DNA of 64,000 bases from Reticulitermes speratus (GCA_021186555.1 JAJKFL010000012.1:992001-1056000); one strand, 5' to 3'. Shown: positions 34,691 to 46,321, counted from the stretch's first letter. Made by a program: numbers and translations. The notes: a model not told the origin generated them from the letters alone.

Positions 34691-35233
34691 GCAGCGACCT
34701 GAACACCAAGATACCGGCGTGCAGCGACCTGAACACCAAGATACCGGCGTGCAGCGACCTGAACACCGAGACACCGGCGTGCAGCGACCTGAACACCGAG
34801 ACACCGGCGTGCAGCGACCTGAACACCGAGACACCGGCGTGCAGCGACCTGAACACCGAGACACCGGCGTGCAGCGACCTGAACACCGAGACACCGGCGT
34901 GCAGCGACCTGAACACCCAGATACCGGCGTGCAGCGACCTGAACACCGAGACACAGGCGTGCAGCGACCTGAACACCGAGACACCGGCGTGCAGCGACCT
35001 GAACACCGAGACACCGGCGTGCAGCGACCTGAACACCGAGACACCGGCGTGCAGCGACCTGAACACCGAGACCCGCGTGCAGCGACCAACACAGAACCGC
35101 GTGCAGCGACCTGAACACCGAGACACCGGCGTGCAGCGACCTGAACACCGAAGCGTACACCGGCCGGCTGCAGCGACCTGAACACCGAGACACCGGGTGC
35201 AGCGACCTGAACACGAACAGGGCGTGCAGCGAC
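34691..35233. repeat. 30-bp GC-rich tandem repeat array, about 18 copies
   Basis: The unit is GCAGCGACCTGAACACCGAG then ACACCGGCGT. Outer copies vary (CAAGATACC, CCCAGATACC). From about 35070 copies lose bases irregularly, a decaying right edge. Open frames run in several frames on both strands because of the 30-bp period. Confidence 0.95.
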
Positions 35234-35287
35234 GACCAATCATGGACAGTTGCCCATATCTCATGATCAACATCTACATTGAGCAGA

Positions 35288-35762
35288 GCCCTTTTTGAGA
35301 AGCTAGTAGTTCCTCAGCTGGTCAAGATATTCCCCATAGTTTATGCAACCCGAAGGTTCACGCCCTTGTTCACAACAGCCCGACAGTTGTCCGTACTTTA
35401 AACCAGACTAATCCAGTCCACGCTCTCCATAATATTCAAGATCCATTTTAATATTATCGTCCTATCTACTTCCAGGTCTTCCAAGTGGTCTCGTTCCCTC
35501 AGGTTACTCCAACAAACCCCTGTATGCATTTCCGATATTCCCCATACGTGCCACATTCCCTGCCCATCTCCATTCTTCATTTGATTACCCACACAATAGG
35601 TGGAAGCAATAGCAGTACCAATCACGACGCTCATCACTTAGCTACATTCTTCATACCCCTCTCACTTCCTCCCCATTAGCCCCAGATATCTTGCACATTA
35701 TTCTATTCCTGATCAACCTCAGCCCGGGAGACCAAGTTTCACACCCACACAAAAACAGGTAA
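35288..35762 (-). mobile_element. Non-LTR retrotransposon 3'-end fragment
   Basis: The minus-strand translation retains a recognisable C-terminal piece with ERDHLEDLEVD followed by ILKWIL and MESVDWISLV. This matches the family's usual pattern of a basic, proline-rich stretch, then WEDNIKMDL and [15 protein letters not shown]. The 3' untranslated end (plus strand AGTTCCTCAGCTGGTCAAGA) is present. The upstream part reaches the region coding for YGCETWSL (plus strand AGACCAAGTTTCACACCCAC). Coding is broken and the copy is 5'-truncated. Confidence 0.75.
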
Positions 35763-37632
35763 AATCACAGAGCAGCGCCAAGCGCACACGGACATGTAAC
35801 GAGGCACGAACCGTATGCAGAGCGTGACAATGCCTGCTTGTTGAGTTCTGTGCTACACTGTGAGCAGTTGGAGTGCGAGACGAGCGCAGAAACGGAAGTG
35901 GCAGTTCTTGTGATTTTAACAGGACCGGACATGACGAAACGTCGCACATCTTGACACTGCACCTCAGTACAAAGACCGGTCGGTTAATGCTGCATAGGGA
36001 AATAATCGCTGTTTGTTCTGAGATCCACACAAAACACATAAATACAGTCCGTACCGCGCAGTAAACACACTCCGTCTCAGCTATACAAACCAGTCAGTTA
36101 ATGTTGTACAGTGAAATAATCGCTGTTTGTTCTGAGATCCACACAAAAACATAAAATCATAGAGCACGCAAGCGCACACAGTAAACACGACCGTTCAGTA
36201 TGACAACCTGTCAGTTATGCTGTCTACACTGTAGCAGTTTGTGCGAGACGACGCAGAAACAACAGTTGATTACATTTCAGTACCGGCAGCGAAACCCCAT
36301 CTTGACCTGACCTCAGTACAAAACCAGTCGGTTAATGCTGCATCAGGGAAATAATCGCTGTTTGTTTGAGATCCACACAAAACACATAAATACAGTCCGT
36401 ACCGCGCAGTAAACACACTCCGTCTCAGTTATACAAACCAGTCAGTTAATGTTGTACAGTGAAATAATCGCTGTTTGTTCTGAGATCCACACAAAACACA
36501 TAAATACAGTCCGTACCGCGCAGTAAACACACTCCGTCTCAGTTATACAAACCAGTCAGTTAATGTTGTACAGTGAAATAATCGCTGTTTGTTATGAGAT
36601 CCACACAAAACACATAAATACAGTCCGTACCGCGCAGTAAACACACTCCGTCTCAGTTATACAAACCAGTCAGTTAATGTTGTACAGTGAAATAATCGCT
36701 GTTTGTTCTGAGATCCACACAAAACACATAAATACAGTCCGTACCGCGCAGTAAACACACTCCGTCTCAGTTATACAAACCAGTCAGTTAATGTTGTACA
36801 GTGAAATAATCGCTGTTTGTTCTGAGATCCACACAAAACACATAAATACAGTCCGTACCGCGCAGTAAACACACTCCGTCTCAGTTATACAAACCAGTCA
36901 GTTAATGTTGTACAGTGAAATAATCGCTGTTTGTTCTGAGATCCACACAAAACACATAAATACAGTCCGTACCGCGCAGTAAACACACTCCGTCTCAGTT
37001 ATACAAACCAGTCAGTTAATGTTGTACAGTGAAATAATCGCTGTTTGTTCTGAGATCCACACAAAACACATAAATACAGTCCGTACCGCGCAGTAAACAC
37101 ACTACGTCTCAGTTATACAAACCAGTCAGTTAATGCTGTACAGTGAAATAATCGCTGTTTGTTCTGAGATCCACACAAAACACATAAATACAGTCCGTAC
37201 CGCGCAGTAAACACACTCCGTCTCAGTTATACAAACCAGTCAGTTAATGTTGTACAGTGAAATAATCGCTGTTTGTTCTGAGATCCACACAAAACACATA
37301 AATACAGTCCGTACCGCGCAGTAAACACACTCCGTCTCAGTTATACAAACCAGTCAGTTAATGTTGTACAGTGAAATAATCGCTGTTTGTTCTGAGATCC
37401 ACACAAAACACATTACAGTCCGTACCGCGCAGTAAACACACTCCGTCTCAGTTATACAAACCAGTCAGTTAATGTTGTACAGTGAAATAATCGCTGTTTG
37501 TTCTGAGATCCACAACAAAAACACCACATAAAACATACACAGTGTTATGTTGGTCAGAATACGGTAGAACTGTGTGTGAATTTGAATGTTAAACATGGTG
37601 GTACATATAGTAACCACTGGGCTTTACAGGGT
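35745..37632 (+). mobile_element. Satellite-bearing transposon, copy D, about 13 internal 114-bp copies
   Basis: The 114-bp units run from about 35962 to 37520. The terminus at 37530-37632 is diverged (ACAGTGTTATGTTGGTCAGA, GAATGTTAAACATGGTGGTA, CACTGGGCTTTACAGGGTTA). A non-satellite segment at 35745-35960 reappears at about 36145-36320 as a heavily shortened version, so a piece of flank plus the first unit seems duplicated. No TATATATAAAG leader is visible. No coding is present. Confidence 0.75.
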
Positions 37633-38109
37633 TAGGTTAGAAAGTCGAAGATTTAGATAACCATAAGATATTTTGATTGAAAATCCTCAACGTATATCAC
37701 CTGCAACACCATCACCACTAAGTCCAAAATGAATGCGATCTTTCGAAACGTCGGAAAGTATTTACCAGTCGACAGGGCGTAAAGCCACAGAAGACACGAA
37801 TTTTCACCAACACCGCTGCGATGGCCTGATACCTCGCGTCTCGTGTCGCACTGTGCCGCGGACCACAGACTGACAGCCACTGCCTATTGTCCAGCGAACA
37901 AACTTTTGTTTCCATTTAAAGTTCTGTGCAACACAAAAAGAAAACCGGCCGGCCGGCCGGCCACAGCAGTCGGTCACGGTGGGGCAGTTAACTGTACACG
38001 GCTGTGACTGGCGGAGCGCGCCTGCACACATCGCAGTGGCAGCGTGCAAAGCAGCTGTGTCGGAGATGTTGCCGCGACGGCACGGCGACCTGAGGCACAA
38101 AAGAGTCCC
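37633..38109. other. Non-coding stretch with a hammerhead-like 3' half
   Basis: TTTCGAAACGTCGGAAAG at 37741-37758 matches the 3' half of the hammerhead-like motif. The upstream core is not recognisable. A GGCC-rich palindrome (CCGGCCGGCCGGCCGGCC) lies at about 37946-37963. No gene is supported. Confidence 0.45.
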
Positions 38110-38345
38110 TTCTGGAAAGCTAACAGTTCCTCAGCTACTAAACGAATTCCTCGAACTTTATGGAACCCGAAGGTTCATTACCCTGTTCACAACAGCCCGC
38201 CACTTGTCCCTATCCCAAGTTAGATGAAACCAGTACACGCCTCCCACGCCAGTCCGAAATTCCATTTTAACAGCATATTGCCATCTACGTCTTAGTCTTT
38301 CAAGCGGTCTACTGCCTTAGGTTTTCCCCACCGAAAACTCCATCG
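38110..38345 (-). mobile_element. Non-LTR retrotransposon 3'-end fragment
   Basis: The plus strand shows GAAAGCTAACAGTTCCTCAG, TTATGGAACCCGAAGGTTCA, AACAGCCCGCCACTTGTCCC and CATCTACGTCTTAGTCTTTC, the complement of the LINE family's coding C-terminus and 3' untranslated region. Reading frames are broken. It ends abruptly before the satellite-bearing copy at 38.4 kb. Confidence 0.7.
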
Positions 38346-38404
38346 CAGTGTTATATACATTGCTTACCGACATTTGAAGAGCATTGCCTTAAGGCTAAAC
38401 TACA

Positions 38405-39865
38405 TTATATATAAAGACTCAGTCCGTACCGCGCAGTAAACACACTCCGTCTCAGTTATACAAACCAGTCAGTTAATGTTGTACAGTGAAATAATCGCTG
38501 TTTGTTCTGAGATCCACACAAGACACATAAATACAGTCCGTACCGCGCAGTAAACACACTCCGTCTCAGTTATACAAACCAGTCAGTTAAAGTTGTACAG
38601 TAAAATAATCGCTGTTTGTTCTGAGATCCACACAAGACACATAAATACAGTCCGTACCGCGCAGTAAACACACTCCGTCTCAGTTATACAAACCAGTCAG
38701 TTAAAGTTGTACAGTGAAATAATCGCTGTTTGTTCTGAGATCCACACAAAACACATAAATACAGTCCGTACCGCGCAGTAAACACACTCCGTCTCAGTTA
38801 TACAAACCAGTCAGTTAAAGTTGTACAGTAAAATAATCGCTGTTTGTTCTGAGATCCACACAAGACACATAAATACAGTCCGTACCGCGCAGTAAACACA
38901 CTCCGTCTCAGTTATACAAACCAGTCAGTTAAAGTTGTACAGTGAAATAATCGCTGTTTGTTCTGAGATCCACACAAAACACATAAATACAGTCCGTACC
39001 GCGCAGTAAACACACTCCGTCTCAGTTATACAAACCAGTCAGTTAAAGTTGTACAGTAAAATAATCGCTGTTTGTTCTGAGATCCACACAAGACACATAA
39101 ATACAGTCCGTACCGCGCAGTAAACACACTCCGTCTCAGTTATACAAACCAGTCAGTTAAAGTTGTACAGTGAAATAATCGCTGTTTGTTCTGAGATCCA
39201 CACAAAACACATAAATACAGTCCGTACCGCGCAGTAAACACACTCCGTCTCAGTTATACAAACCAGTCAGTTAAAGTTGTACAGTAAAATAATCGCTGTT
39301 TGTTCTGAGATCCACACAAAACACATAAATACAGTCCGTACCGCGCAGTAAACACACTCCGTCTCAGTTATACAAACCAGTCAGTTAAAGTTGTACAGTA
39401 AAATAATCGCTGTTTGTTCTGAGATCCACACAAAACACATAAATACAGTCCGTACCGCGCAGTAAACACACTCCGTCTCAGTTATACAAACCAGTCAGTT
39501 AAAGTTGTACAGTAAAATAATCGCTGTTTGTTCTGAGATCCACACAAAACACATAAATACAGTCCGTACCGCGCAGTAAACACACTCCGTCTCAGTTATA
39601 CAAACCAGTCAGTTAAAGTTGTACAGTAAAATAATCGCTGTTTGTTCTGAGATCCACACAAAACACATAAATACAGTCCGTACCGCGCAGTAAACACACT
39701 CCGTCTCAGTTATACAAACCAGTCAGTTAATGCTGTACAGTGAAATAATCGCTGTTTGTTCTGAGATCCACACAAAACACATAAATACACTGTGTGGGCA
39801 GAACGTAGAATTTGTGAATGTTAAACCTGGTGGTACAAATAATAACCACTGGGCTTTAGAGGGTT
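38405..39865 (+). mobile_element. Satellite-bearing transposon, copy D2, 12 internal 114-bp copies
   Basis: The left leader TTATATATAAAGACTCAGTC, twelve 114-bp units and the right terminus (CACTGTGTGGGCAGAACGTA, GTTAAACCTGGTGGTACAAA, CACTGGGCTTTAGAGGGTT) are all present. Internal units carry a private variant, CAGTTAAAGTTGTACAGT in place of CAGTTAATGTTGTACAGT. In the left half GTAAAATAA/CAAGACAC and GTGAAATAA/CAAAACAC units alternate as 228-bp dimers. The first and last units keep the ordinary type. Confidence 0.85.
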
Positions 39866-40889
39866 CGTTAAGCGCCATACTGTGGATATCAATGGTGGAT
39901 AGCAACCACAGCTCCACTCAGTTGAAACAGATACAAAATACCGGTAAAATTTGATTTGTCCGGAAAGTGACGCAGTGTGGTTTGTAGATAAGTTCCGATG
40001 TTTCGGTACAACCTGCTCACGTCCTGTCTACTCAAGTGCACCAACTTTCGCCTGCATCACGAACCGCTCAGTGCGATGACCCGCACTCGCGTCAAGTCGT
40101 AAGCAAGTGACAATGGCCGGGCGGTGCGATATTAGAAAGTGTGCCTTCCTACCGTGTCTCTGAGCACGCCAGCTTCATCGCATACAAAACCTTCACCTCC
40201 CGGCACATCCCACGACAGCTGACGTGATCAGAGGAAAGACAAAACGGACACCCTGTATAAACCGGTGTGCAATTCGCAGTGTCCCTCCGCCTGTCATAAC
40301 GCGCCCGACCCGGACAGACGTAGCTACAAACGTTGCTACCTTTAAGAGCAAAAATATCAAAACCTTTAAATATTGCTGCTACACGCGGACTGCAGTACAA
40401 TTCGTCTCCGTCCGCCACTCATGTAGCTACAAGCACGCTCACTCACGCTGAATTGTAGCGCCGTTGTTAGGATATGGGTAACATATCCAGTGGCTTAGTT
40501 ATGAGGCTTCCTCGCTGTCACTGCCAGCCGCAGTACGGCTTCACTGTGCTGTGCGTGCCACAGCGGAACTCACAAGGCGTCGCGGCGCAGCCAACTGACT
40601 GTTTCAGACTTCAAGCAAACTTGAGTATATTAGACCCTCGATTTAACGGACTGATTGGGGGGGGGGGGTGTCCGCTATTGCCGAAACTCCGTTATATCGA
40701 ATGTATTTTAAAAACATATATTAATAACGAACTTACAATGTACAGGGTGTATCAAAATGTATTAATGTATAGTATCAACAAATTATTAATGTACATTGAG
40801 TAATTTATACACGGCACTAAAACAACTGTTACAAATATACAAATAAATTTACGACAGGAACAAACTTTATTTTAATTAAACACGTAAAA
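39866..40889. other. Non-coding stretch with a hammerhead-like 3' half
   Basis: On the minus strand at 39990-40015 GTACCGAAACATCGGAACT is a one-base variant of the recurring hammerhead-like 3' half. A G run lies at about 40658-40667. TACAGGGTGTATCAAAATGT at 40741-40760 looks like a terminal sequence of a Tc1/mariner-type element, but no partner was found. No gene is supported. Confidence 0.45.
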
Positions 40890-42785
40890 AACTGGACAAT
40901 GTAACTAGTGCAGTGTTGCCACTGTACAATGTAACTAGTGCAGTGTTGCCACTGTACAATGTAACTAGTGCAGTGTTGCCACTGTACAATGTAACTAGTG
41001 CAGTGTTGCCACTGTACAATGTAACTAGTGTAGTTCTTGCCACTGTACAATGTAACTAGTGCAGTGTTGCCACTGTACAATGTAACTAGTGGAGTGTTGC
41101 CACTGTACAATGTAACTAGTGCAGTGTTGCCACTGTACAATGTAACTAGTGCAGTGTTGACACTGTACAATGTAACTTGTGCAGTGTTGCCACTGTACAA
41201 TGTAACTAGTGGAGTGTTGCCACTGTACAATGTAACTAGTGCAGTGTTGCCACTGTACAATGTAACTAGTGCAGTGTTGACACTGTACAATGTAACTTGT
41301 GCAGTGTTGCCACTGTACAATGTAACTAGTGCAGTGTTGCCACTGTACAATGTAACTTGTGCAGTGTTGCCACTGTACAATGTAACTAGTGGAGTGTTGC
41401 CACTGTACAATGTAACTAGTGCAGTGTTGCCACTGTACAATGTAACTAGTGCAGTGTTGCCACTGTACAATGTAACTGTGCAGTGTTGCCACTGTACAAT
41501 GTAACTAGTGCAGTGTTGCCACTGTACAATGTAACTAGTGCAGTGTTGCCACTGTACAATGTAACTAGTGCAGTGTTGCCACTGTACAATGTAACTAGTG
41601 CAGTGTTGCCACTGTACAATGTAACTAGTGCAGTGTTGCCACTGTACAATGTAACTAGTGCAGTGTTGCCACTGTACAATGTAACTAGTGCAGTGTTGCC
41701 ACTGTACAATGTAACTAGTGCAGTGTTGCCACTGTACAATGTAACTAGTGCAGTGTTGCCACTGTACAATGTAACTAGTGCAGTGTTGCCACTGTACAAT
41801 GTAACTAGTGCAGTGTTGCCACTGTACAATGTAACTAGTGCAGTGTTGCCACTGTACAATGTAACTAGTGCAGTGTTGCCACTGTACAATGTAACTAGTG
41901 CAGTGTTGCCACTGTACAATGTAACTAGTGCAGTGTTGCCACTGTACAATGTAACTAGTGCAGTGTTGCCACTGTACAATGTAACTAGTGCAGTGTTGCC
42001 ACTGTACAATGTAACTGTGCAGTGTTGCCACTGTACAATGTAACTAGTGCAGTGTTGCCACTGTACAATGTAACTAGTGCAGTGTTGCCACACTGTACAT
42101 GTAATATCAGTGTTCACTGTACAATTACTGTGCAGTGTTGCACTACAAATGTACTTGCAGGTTGCACTGTCAATGTAACATGCAGTTTTGCACTGTACAT
42201 GTATAGTGCAGTGTGCCACTACAATAACACGTGTTGCCATGTACAATGTAACTATGCCATTATGCCACTGTACAATGTAACTAAATGCAGTGTTGCCTAC
42301 TGTACAATGTAACTATGCAGTTTGCCACTGTTACAATGTAACTATCAGTGATGCCACTGTACAATTAACTAGTCAGTGTTGCCACTGTACAATGAACATG
42401 CAAGTGTTGCAAATGTTACAATGTAACTAGTGATGTGCCACTGAACAATTAACTAATGCAGTTTTGCCACTGTACAATGTAACTACCAGTGTTGCACTGT
42501 TACAATGAACTAGTGCAGTTTGTCCACTGTACAATTAACTAGTGCAGTTTCCATTAATATAACATCACCATAGTACAAAAACAGTCGTATGCCACATGTA
42601 CAAATGTAACTAAATGCAGTGTTCTATGTACAATGTAAAGTGCATTCCAACTAGTACAAATGAACAGTGGAGTGTGCCACTTAAATGTAACTAGTGCAGT
42701 TTTCCACTGTACAATGTAACTATAAGTGTTGCCAACAATGTACTAGTGCGTAATGCCACAAATACTAGCATTTACTAATGTAACT
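40890..42785. repeat. 30-bp tandem repeat array, about 40 regular copies plus a decayed right edge
   Basis: The unit is CACTGTACAATGTAACTAGT then GCAGTGTTGC, regular from 40890 to about 42090. Between 41030 and 41470 a variant block (GGAGTG, GTTGACACTG, AACTTGTG) shows repeats of several units. From 42090 to 42785 the same unit persists with many scattered small indels. CACTG and CAGTG within the unit are inverted, so it can form a small hairpin. Open frames are by-products of the period. Confidence 0.95.
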
Positions 42786-42789
42786 AGTT

Positions 42790-43095
42790 TTCTTATTATA
42801 AGAAAGACCAAATAAGTTACAAAGAACGTAATGCCAATACTAACATTAACCTAATTACAGTTTTCTTATTATAAGAAACACCAAATAACGTTACAAAAGA
42901 CACGTAATGCCCAATACTAACATTAACCTAATTACAGTTTTCTTATTATAAGAAACACCAAATAACGTTACAAAGACACGTAATGCTCAATACTAACATT
43001 AACCTAATTACAGTTTTCTTATTATAAGAAACACCAAAAGACGTTACAAAAGACACGTAATGTCCAATACTAAGATTAACCTAATTACAGTTTTC
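42790..43095. repeat. 77-bp tandem repeat, 4 copies
   Basis: The unit contains TTTTCTTATTATAAGAAACA, then CCAAATAACGTTACAAAAGA, then CACGTAATGCCCAATACTAA and CATTAACCTAATTACAG. TTCTTATTATAAGAA is a perfect palindrome in each copy. The array directly continues from the decayed edge of the 30-bp array. Confidence 0.9.
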
Positions 43096-43544
43096 ATTCA
43101 CAAACACAACTGTCATATGGAGGGAGACGTGAGGTTCTGAATTTGTCCTTTAGGACAGAAATTATTTGTCCGTTAAATGGAGGGCCTACTGTACTCATAA
43201 GACAGTCGTTGTCGCCCTAAGCTGGCCGGTGACTGCACTCACAAACTGGCTACAACTGCCGCACGACGTCAGTACTCAACACACAACAAGCTCATCACTA
43301 CGCAATGCGTTCTCCTCACACAACTTTTCACTCCATTGCACTGACTGCAATTTGCCCAACACTTCAGTTCCACCTTGCTCAGGCCAGGTGCTGACAGCAA
43401 GTAGGTCACTGACATGCACCTTGACCTTCTTGTGCGGCAACAGCTACAGCCTTCCTTATAATCTTAGACATTAGATGCAGGTGAGCCGTCAGCATCACGT
43501 CCCGGCTGCTTTGACTTGGGGAAAGAATTGTGCCTAATTGAACG
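43096..43544. other. Non-coding stretch without recognised features
   Basis: A 102-codon open frame at 43166-43474 has no recognisable domain and no supporting context. I see nothing else here. Confidence 0.4.
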
Positions 43545-43955
43545 AGGTTAATTATGGTTACACAGTGGACGAATTAAGTTGTAACTACCAACGAATATCT
43601 GAACCGTTCACTTTAGACGAGGTGTCGTATAAACAGATGTCGTTATAACCGAGGAGTATAACGTTATGGTTAACAGTGACGAATTAATTGCTACCACAGA
43701 ATATCTGACGTTATAGACGAGGTGTCGTATAAACAGATGTCGTTATAACCGAGGAGTATAACGTTATGGTTAACAGTGACGAATTAATTGCTACCACAGA
43801 ATATCTGACGTTATAGACGAGGTGTCGTATAAACAGATGTCGTTATAACCGAGGAGTATAACGTTATGGTTAACAGTGACGAATTAATTGCTACCACGAC
43901 GAGATACTCCGCTCGCGTTATGATGTGGTGTCGACTTATGAACAGATGTACGTTA
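43545..43955. repeat. 100-bp tandem repeat, about 4 copies
   Basis: The unit contains GTTATAACCGAGGAGTATAA, CGTTATGGTTAACAGTGACG, AATTAATTGCTACCACAGAA and TATCTGACGTTATAGACGAG, ending GTGTCGTATAAACAGATGTC. The first copy (43545-43645) is more diverged and longer, perhaps closer to the founder. The middle two are identical. The last merges into the dispersed repeat at 43961. Confidence 0.9.
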
Positions 43956-43960
43956 TAACG

Positions 43961-44012
43961 AGCCGACAGGAAGTGGTAACCGATAGTTGTCAGATAAAAT
44001 AATGACCCTATA
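43961..44012. mobile_element. Fragment of a dispersed inverted-repeat element (empty SINE site)
   Basis: CCGACAGGAAGTGGTAACCG followed by ATAGTTGTCAGATAAAATAA matches the two flanks of the SINE at 49372-49671 joined together. It represents the unoccupied form of that insertion site in another copy of the same dispersed repeat. Confidence 0.6.
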
Positions 44013-44119
44013 CACACATATCACATCGTCAGCAGCTCAGATCATCAGTGCATATCGTCGAAAGGTAAGATGAATGATGAAGTCATTTGAAACATGTGGA
44101 GAAGCAGCAGAGGTCTCAT

Positions 44120-44245
44120 TCAAGGTCAAACCGGACTTTGTACCCACGAGCTGAGAAAAACCACAAACAACTCATGACGATATTGTCTTAGGGCTGGGAT
44201 TTGAACCCGAGACCTCCAGAATACAAAAGGGAAGTGATGTACATT
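44120..44245 (-). mobile_element. tRNA-derived SINE head fragment (minus strand)
   Basis: On the minus strand CTGGAGGTCTCGGGTTCAAA then TCCCAGCCCTAAG includes a B box (GGTTCAAATCC). The body after it is not shared with the other SINEs here. The A box is poorly preserved. Confidence 0.5.
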
Positions 44246-44494
44246 CGACCGCGACTTCTTGGAAAGCTTACAGTGTCTGAGCTGGTGAAGACACCCGTCC
44301 CCCACGCAGGGTCCTGCAGTGTCTGCTCGCACCACGCACCTACAGTCACGACTGCACACGCATTAGCAGAGTTGCGTCACACTGCAGCAAACAGCGCCAC
44401 GTTTTGCGACAAAACAGTTGAGGGAGGCTTTGGTTATAGCGAGACTGCGAGACGGACGGAGCGTGCTGCTGACTGGACCTCTCAGCTCAGGCTC

Positions 44495-44690
44495 TGTTCC
44501 GGGCACGCGCGACATATTCCGCTCTTCTACAAACCGCCCACACCGACTGAGGTCCAACAAACCTCCCATTCGATGGGTACCGGAGGTTCTTTCACCTGGG
44601 GTAAAGCGGCGAGGGGGCATGAAGCTGACCACTTACCTCCATGTGGTGGTGAGTGGAGCTGCACCTCCACTGCCCCCACAACTCTGCCTG
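44495..44690 (+). mobile_element. SINE body fragment
   Basis: GCGCGACATATTCCGCTCTT, AACAAACCTCCCATTCGATG, GGTACCGGAGGTTCTTTCAC, GGGGTAAAGCGGCGAG and GAAGCTGACCACTTACCTCC match the SINE body at 27.0 kb. The upstream tRNA-like part is worn. Confidence 0.6.
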
Positions 44691-44734
44691 ATTACCAGTG
44701 ACAATTCCTGACAATTGACTGTCCTACCGGTTCG

Positions 44735-44900
44735 TCGTCTGACGTCACAACGGGCGTGGTTGACGGCTGTACTCCCGGGGATGCGGTTCGACTCCCGTGC
44801 GCCAAGGACAAAGTATTTGGTTTCAGTTACGTAACCGTGGGAAAGAAGGCAAGCCTAGGGCGACAGGACCTTGGGCCCGGCAAAGATACAAAAAGTTCTT
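44735..44900 (+). mobile_element. tRNA-derived SINE fragment
   Basis: GCGGTTCGACTCCCGTGCGC is a good B box, preceded by a degenerate A box (CGTGGTTGACGGCTGTA). The body with AAGTATTTGGTTTCAGTTAC and CGACAGGACCTTGGGCCCGG is not shared with other copies in the window. Confidence 0.5.
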
Positions 44901-45002
44901 GGAAGAACGTCTTGCAAAGTGACAGGAGAGGTCGCACCTGAAGGGTGTGTAAATACAGAGGCGTTTGTTGTACTGTTGTCGACTGAAGAGAGCGAGTTTG
45001 AT

Positions 45003-46000
45003 CTTGACGTTGAGGGAGCAGCGGCAAGTCAGACCGTTAGATACTTATGACCAATACAGGCATACCCCGACTTACGACACTTCGCACTTACGACGCTTTT
45101 CAATTGACATTGAGGGAGCAGCGGAAAGTCAGACCGTTAGATACTTATGACCAATACAGGCATACCCCGACTTACGACACTTCGCACTTACGACGCTTTT
45201 CAATTGACTTTGAGTGAGCAGCGGAAAGTCAGACCGTTAGATACTTATGACCAATACAGGCATACCCCGACTTACGACACTTCGCACTTACGACGCTTTT
45301 CAATTGACGTTGAGGGAGCAGCGGCAAGTCAGACCGTTAGATACTTATGACCAATACAGGCATACCCCGACTTACGACACTTCGCACTTACGACGCTTTT
45401 CAATTGACATTGAGGGAGCAGCGGAAAGTCAGACCGTTAGTACTTATGACCAATACAGGCATACCCGACTTACGACACTTCGCACTTACGACGCTTTTCA
45501 ATTGACTTTGAGTGAGCAGCGGAAAGTCAGACCGTTAGATACTTATGACCAATACAGGCATACCCCGACTTACGACACTTCGCACTTACGACGCTTTTCA
45601 ATTGACATTGAGGGAGCAGCGGAAAGTCAGACCGTTAGATACTTATGACCAATACAGGCATACCCGACTTACGACACTTCGCACTTACGACGCTTTTCAA
45701 TTGACATTGAGGGTAGCAGCGGAAAGTACAGACCGTTAGATACTTATGACCAACACAGGCATACCCCGACTTACGACACTTCGCACTTACGACGCTTTTC
45801 AATTGACATTGAGGGAGCAGCGGAAAGTCAGACCGTTAGATACTTATGACCATACAGGCATGCCCAACTTACGACACTTCGCACTTACGACGCTTTTTCA
45901 ACTGACATTGATGGAGCAGCGGAAGCCAGACCGTTAGATACTTATGACCAATACAGGCATACCCCGACTTACGACACTTCGCACTTACGACGCTTTTCAA
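45003..46000. repeat. 100-bp tandem repeat derived from a MITE end, about 10 copies
   Basis: Each unit has two parts. The first is TTGAGGGAGCAGCGGAAAGT, CAGACCGTTAGATACTTATG and ACCAA. The second is TACAGGCATACCCCGACTTA, CGACACTTCGCACTTACGAC and GCTTTTCAATTGA. The second part is the left terminus of the pogo/Tigger-type MITE that completes the last copy (45954-46319). The first part would be host flank. Copies differ by a few bases and small indels. Short open frames are by-products. Confidence 0.95.
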
Positions 46001-46319
46001 TTGCCACATGCCCCGAACTTAAGGCGCTTGCTTCGCAGTTACGACGCCTTAGCGACATGACGCTACCGCTCGCATCGGCTTCCACCACTTGGCGTCGCTG
46101 TCGTCAGTTCGCTTACAAACAAGTTTTCGCTTTGCATCTATGTGATTAAGTGAATATCATTAAATCACCAGCACGAAAGCGTTTGGCCCGTGATGACTCT
46201 ACTACTTATGAAGAGTACATGCATCCATAAGTGAAAAAATACATTGCTTCGAGTTGCGACGATTTTCGAGTTACAACAGTGGTCTGGAACCTAACCTGTC
46301 GTAAGTGCGGGTATGCCTG
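45954..46319 (+). mobile_element. pogo/Tigger-type MITE (366 bp)
   Basis: The element starts CAGGCATACCCCGACTTACG and ends CGTAAGTGCGGGTATGCCTG, imperfect inverted repeats of about 20 bp. It is flanked by TA on both sides (45952-45953 and 46320-46321), the target duplication of Tc1/mariner/pogo elements. CAGGCATACC-type termini are typical of Tigger/pogo elements. The interior (CTTAAGGCGCTTGCTTCGCA and onward) has no transposase coding. Its left 50 bp are the second half of the tandem unit upstream. Confidence 0.8.
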
Positions 46320-46321
46320 TA

